Made by a program: the position numbers and the translations under genes
NCBI RefSeq assembly: GCF_000155735.2
Contig: NC_020908.1
Location: forward strand, 2,485,001-2,549,000
DNA from: Octadecabacter arcticus 238
GTDB lineage: Bacteria; Pseudomonadota; Alphaproteobacteria; Rhodobacterales; Rhodobacteraceae
Reading direction: 5' to 3'
Length of the DNA stretch: 64,000 nt
Shown: piece after piece, positions 62,196 to 64,000 of the stretch
Numbering within the stretch: the stretch's first letter is position 1
Layout: every line of letters begins with the position of its first letter
The notes under the pieces: model-generated
The model's input: the letters and a program-made list of their open reading frames with translations, nothing else
What the model was told of the DNA's origin: nothing
Database searches by the model: none

Positions 62196-63683
62196 GTGGA
62201 ACTTTACAGAAAGGTCCGCCTCGCACGTCGAGGTGGCATGAGCGAACGAGCAGCAGCCGTTCATTTTGGGATATCGCGCGCGAGCGTGAAGAAGATGATG
62301 AGCTTTTCGGTTCCGCCCGGATATCAACGAACTGCGAAGATCAAGCGGCCCAAGCTTGATGGCTTTACCGGCTTCATTGATCAATGGCTGCAAGACGATC
62401 TCAGCCGGAACCGTAAGCAACGTCACACGGCCAAGCGCATTTTTGAACGTCTGCGGGACGAGCATCAATTTCGAGGCGGGCAAACCACGGTCAAGAACTA
62501 TGTCCGGGAACATGGCCGCCACCATCGAGAGATGTTTGTCCCACTGGCACATGCGCCTGGCCACGCTCAGGCGGATTTTGGCGAAGCGATGGTCGTGATC
62601 GGCGGTGTGGAGCAGAAGGCACATTTCTTTGCACTGGATCTGCCCTACAGCGACGCATGCTTTGTGCGTGCTTATCCTGCAGCGGTCTCCGAGGCCTGGG
62701 TTGATGGCCATGTCCATGCCTTTGCCTTCTTCGGGCGGGTGCCGCAGTCGGTTCTCTACGACAACGACCGGTGCCTTGTTGCGAAGATCCTGCCAGACGG
62801 TTCACGCAAGCGGACCAAACTGTTCAGCGGGTTTCTGTCGCATTACTTCATCCAGGATCGTTATGGTCGCCCGGGCAAGGGCAACGATAAAGGCGCCGTT
62901 GAGGGTCTGGTCGGATATGCCCGGCGCAACTTCATGGTGCCCATCCCTCATTTTGCCACGTGGGAGGCATTCAATCTTTGGCTGGAAGAGCAATGCCGCA
63001 AGCGCCAGAACGATGTCTTGCGCGGGCATAGCGACAGCATCGGGCAACGCTTGGCCCGCGATCTTGAGGCCATGATGGATCTGCCAGCATCTCCGTTCGA
63101 TGCCTGTGATCAGGCCAGCGGCCAAGTGAACTCGCAAGCATTGGTGCGCTATAAAACCAACGATTATTCCGTTCCGGTTGCCTATAGCCATCGTGACGTC
63201 TGGCTACGCGGCTATGTCGATCAGGTTGTGATTGGCTGTGGTGGCGACGTCATTTCCCGCCACCCAAGGTGCTGGGACCGCGAAGACATGGTCTTTGACC
63301 CGATCCACTACTTGCCCCTGCTGGATCAGAAGGCGGGCGCATTGGATCAAGCCGCCCCTTTGGCGGGCTGGGACTTGCCGGACGAATTTGCGACCCTGCG
63401 CCGCTTGATGGAAGCCCGAATGATCAAGGCGGGGCGGCGTGAGTATGTACAGGTCTTGCGGCTGCTGGAGACCTTCGAGATGGGGGACCTGCACATCGCC
63501 ATCAAAAACGCGCTGCGCATGGGCGCAATTGGCTTTGATGCCGTCAAACATCTTGTGCTTTGCCAAGTCGAGCAGCGGCCACCCAAGCTGGATCTGGATG
63601 TCTATCCCTATCTGCCCAAGGCCAATGTCGGCACAACATCTGCAGCCAGTTACATGTCCTTGATGCGGGGGCAATCAGCATGA
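62196..63683 (+). CDS. istA: IS21-family transposase IstA
   Basis: A 495-aa IstA: N-terminal HTH (YRKVRLARRGGMSERAAAVH, GISRASVKKMM), an rve-type DDE domain (GHAQADFGEAMVVIGG, VLYDNDRCLVAKIL, NDKGAVEGLVGYARRNFMVP) and the C-terminal Mu-type domain (NDYSVPVAYSHRDVWLRGYV). It starts at GTG. The stop overlaps the istB ATG (ATGA). Intact. Confidence 0.93.
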   Translation: MELYRKVRLARRGGMSERAAAVHFGISRASVKKMMSFSVPPGYQRTAKIKRPKLDGFTGFIDQWLQDDLSRNRKQRHTAKRIFERLRDEHQFRGGQTTVKNYVREHGRHHREMFVPLAHAPGHAQADFGEAMVVIGGVEQKAHFFALDLPYSDACFVRAYPAAVSEAWVDGHVHAFAFFGRVPQSVLYDNDRCLVAKILPDGSRKRTKLFSGFLSHYFIQDRYGRPGKGNDKGAVEGLVGYARRNFMVPIPHFATWEAFNLWLEEQCRKRQNDVLRGHSDSIGQRLARDLEAMMDLPASPFDACDQASGQVNSQALVRYKTNDYSVPVAYSHRDVWLRGYVDQVVIGCGGDVISRHPRCWDREDMVFDPIHYLPLLDQKAGALDQAAPLAGWDLPDEFATLRRLMEARMIKAGRREYVQVLRLLETFEMGDLHIAIKNALRMGAIGFDAVKHLVLCQVEQRPPKLDLDVYPYLPKANVGTTSAASYMSLMRGQSA

Positions 63684-64000
63684 CTGAAGCTCCCCAAATC
63701 CTTCTGGACCACCGCCTCAAATCGCTGCGGCTGCCGACCGTTCTGCGGGAATACAGCAAACTGGCCAAGCAAGCCGCAGCCGAGGGACTGGACCATGTGC
63801 AATTCCTTGCACGTCTAATCGAACTGGAGATGATTGACCGGGAACGCAGGATGATCGAGCGCAGGATCAAAGCCGCAAAGTTCCCAGCCGTTAAAAGTCT
63901 GGACAGCTTCGATTTCAAGGCGATCCCCGCCCTGAACAAGATGCAGGTGCTGGAGTTGGCGCGTTGCGAATGGATCGAACGGCGTGAGAATGTCATCTCG
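63680..64000 (+). CDS. istB: IS21-family ATPase helper IstB (3' end off window)
   Basis: The first 107 codons of IstB: LKSLRLPTVLREYSKLAKQA, VQFLARLIELEMIDRERRMI, ERRIKAAKFPAVKSLDSFDF. The AAA+ Walker motifs should follow beyond the window. IstB regulates target choice and transposase activity. Confidence 0.92.
   Translation, partial: MTEAPQILLDHRLKSLRLPTVLREYSKLAKQAAAEGLDHVQFLARLIELEMIDRERRMIERRIKAAKFPAVKSLDSFDFKAIPALNKMQVLELARCEWIERRENVIS

Larger units (their letters stand above)
62072..64000 (+). mobile_element. IS21-family element, runs off window
   Basis: It starts near GTCTGAGAACGGCAGTGCAA in hpsO. Repeated words GTGGCAGGATTAT and GCAAAGTAAAACTTTGCC lie before istA, as multiple transposase-binding repeats do in IS21. 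It contains istA and the start of istB. The exact left end cannot be fixed without the right end. Confidence 0.88.

Overview
The window looks like chromosome of a marine Rhodobacteraceae bacterium of the Roseobacter group. The compact housekeeping block (yacG, RNase E/G, maf, infA, LMW phosphatase, UPF0262, hisD, DUF2948, murA), the ectoine and sulfopropanediol catabolic operons and the very heavy insertion-sequence load recall polar Octadecabacter-type genomes. The genus is inference; the family rests on gene content and order.

Layout. 1-505: end of an IS3-family element. 1047-10606: an ectoine/hydroxyectoine uptake and degradation operon, enuR-ehuABCD-eutABCDE, complete in gene order, but the ATPase EhuA has lost both Walker A glycines. 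10.6-22.5 kb: an IS cluster with four nesting levels (IS6 remnant > IS66 > IS256 and IS630 > second IS66), a mutator-type element split by another IS256 element, and a DUF4422 sugar-transferase-like gene cut up by IS30 and IS630. 22.8-29.5 kb: the housekeeping block, all on the minus strand, followed by tRNA-Thr(GGT). 30.3-42 kb: one glycosyltransferase gene, a tRNA-Phe 3' fragment and a second IS cluster (IS630, two IS66, IS256, IS3, and dead IS256, IS110 and IS3 copies). 42.3-48.5 kb: a minus-strand block with a broken saccharopine-dehydrogenase/DUF4166 fusion, a DCC-family protein, an acyl-CoA synthetase and an ABC exporter. 48.7-56 kb: gene fragments (histidine kinase REC-HPt end, small secreted protein, K+ channel, amine oxidase) among IS30, IS110, IS3 and IS630 copies, plus an intact GT2 gene. 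56.1-62.1 kb: a LacI regulator and a TRAP transporter with HpsN, a sulfopropanediol (DHPS) oxidation operon whose hpsO is cut by an IS21 element that runs off the window.

The most unusual content is small-scale. (1) A family of about 41-bp mini-elements has at least eight copies here, all in or at the edge of IS remnants. They share flanks CCCTCTC and TGCCGG, but each carries its own self-complementary stem. (2) A 55-bp bipartite repeat has two TTTTGTACAAA palindromes whose centres lie exactly 32 bp apart. One copy forms the 3' end of a phosphatase gene and the other is read in frame inside a coding region. (3) All four IS66 copies carry the same in-frame TAA in the transposase. (4) Premature stops explained by a single C-to-T change recur in independent transposase copies.
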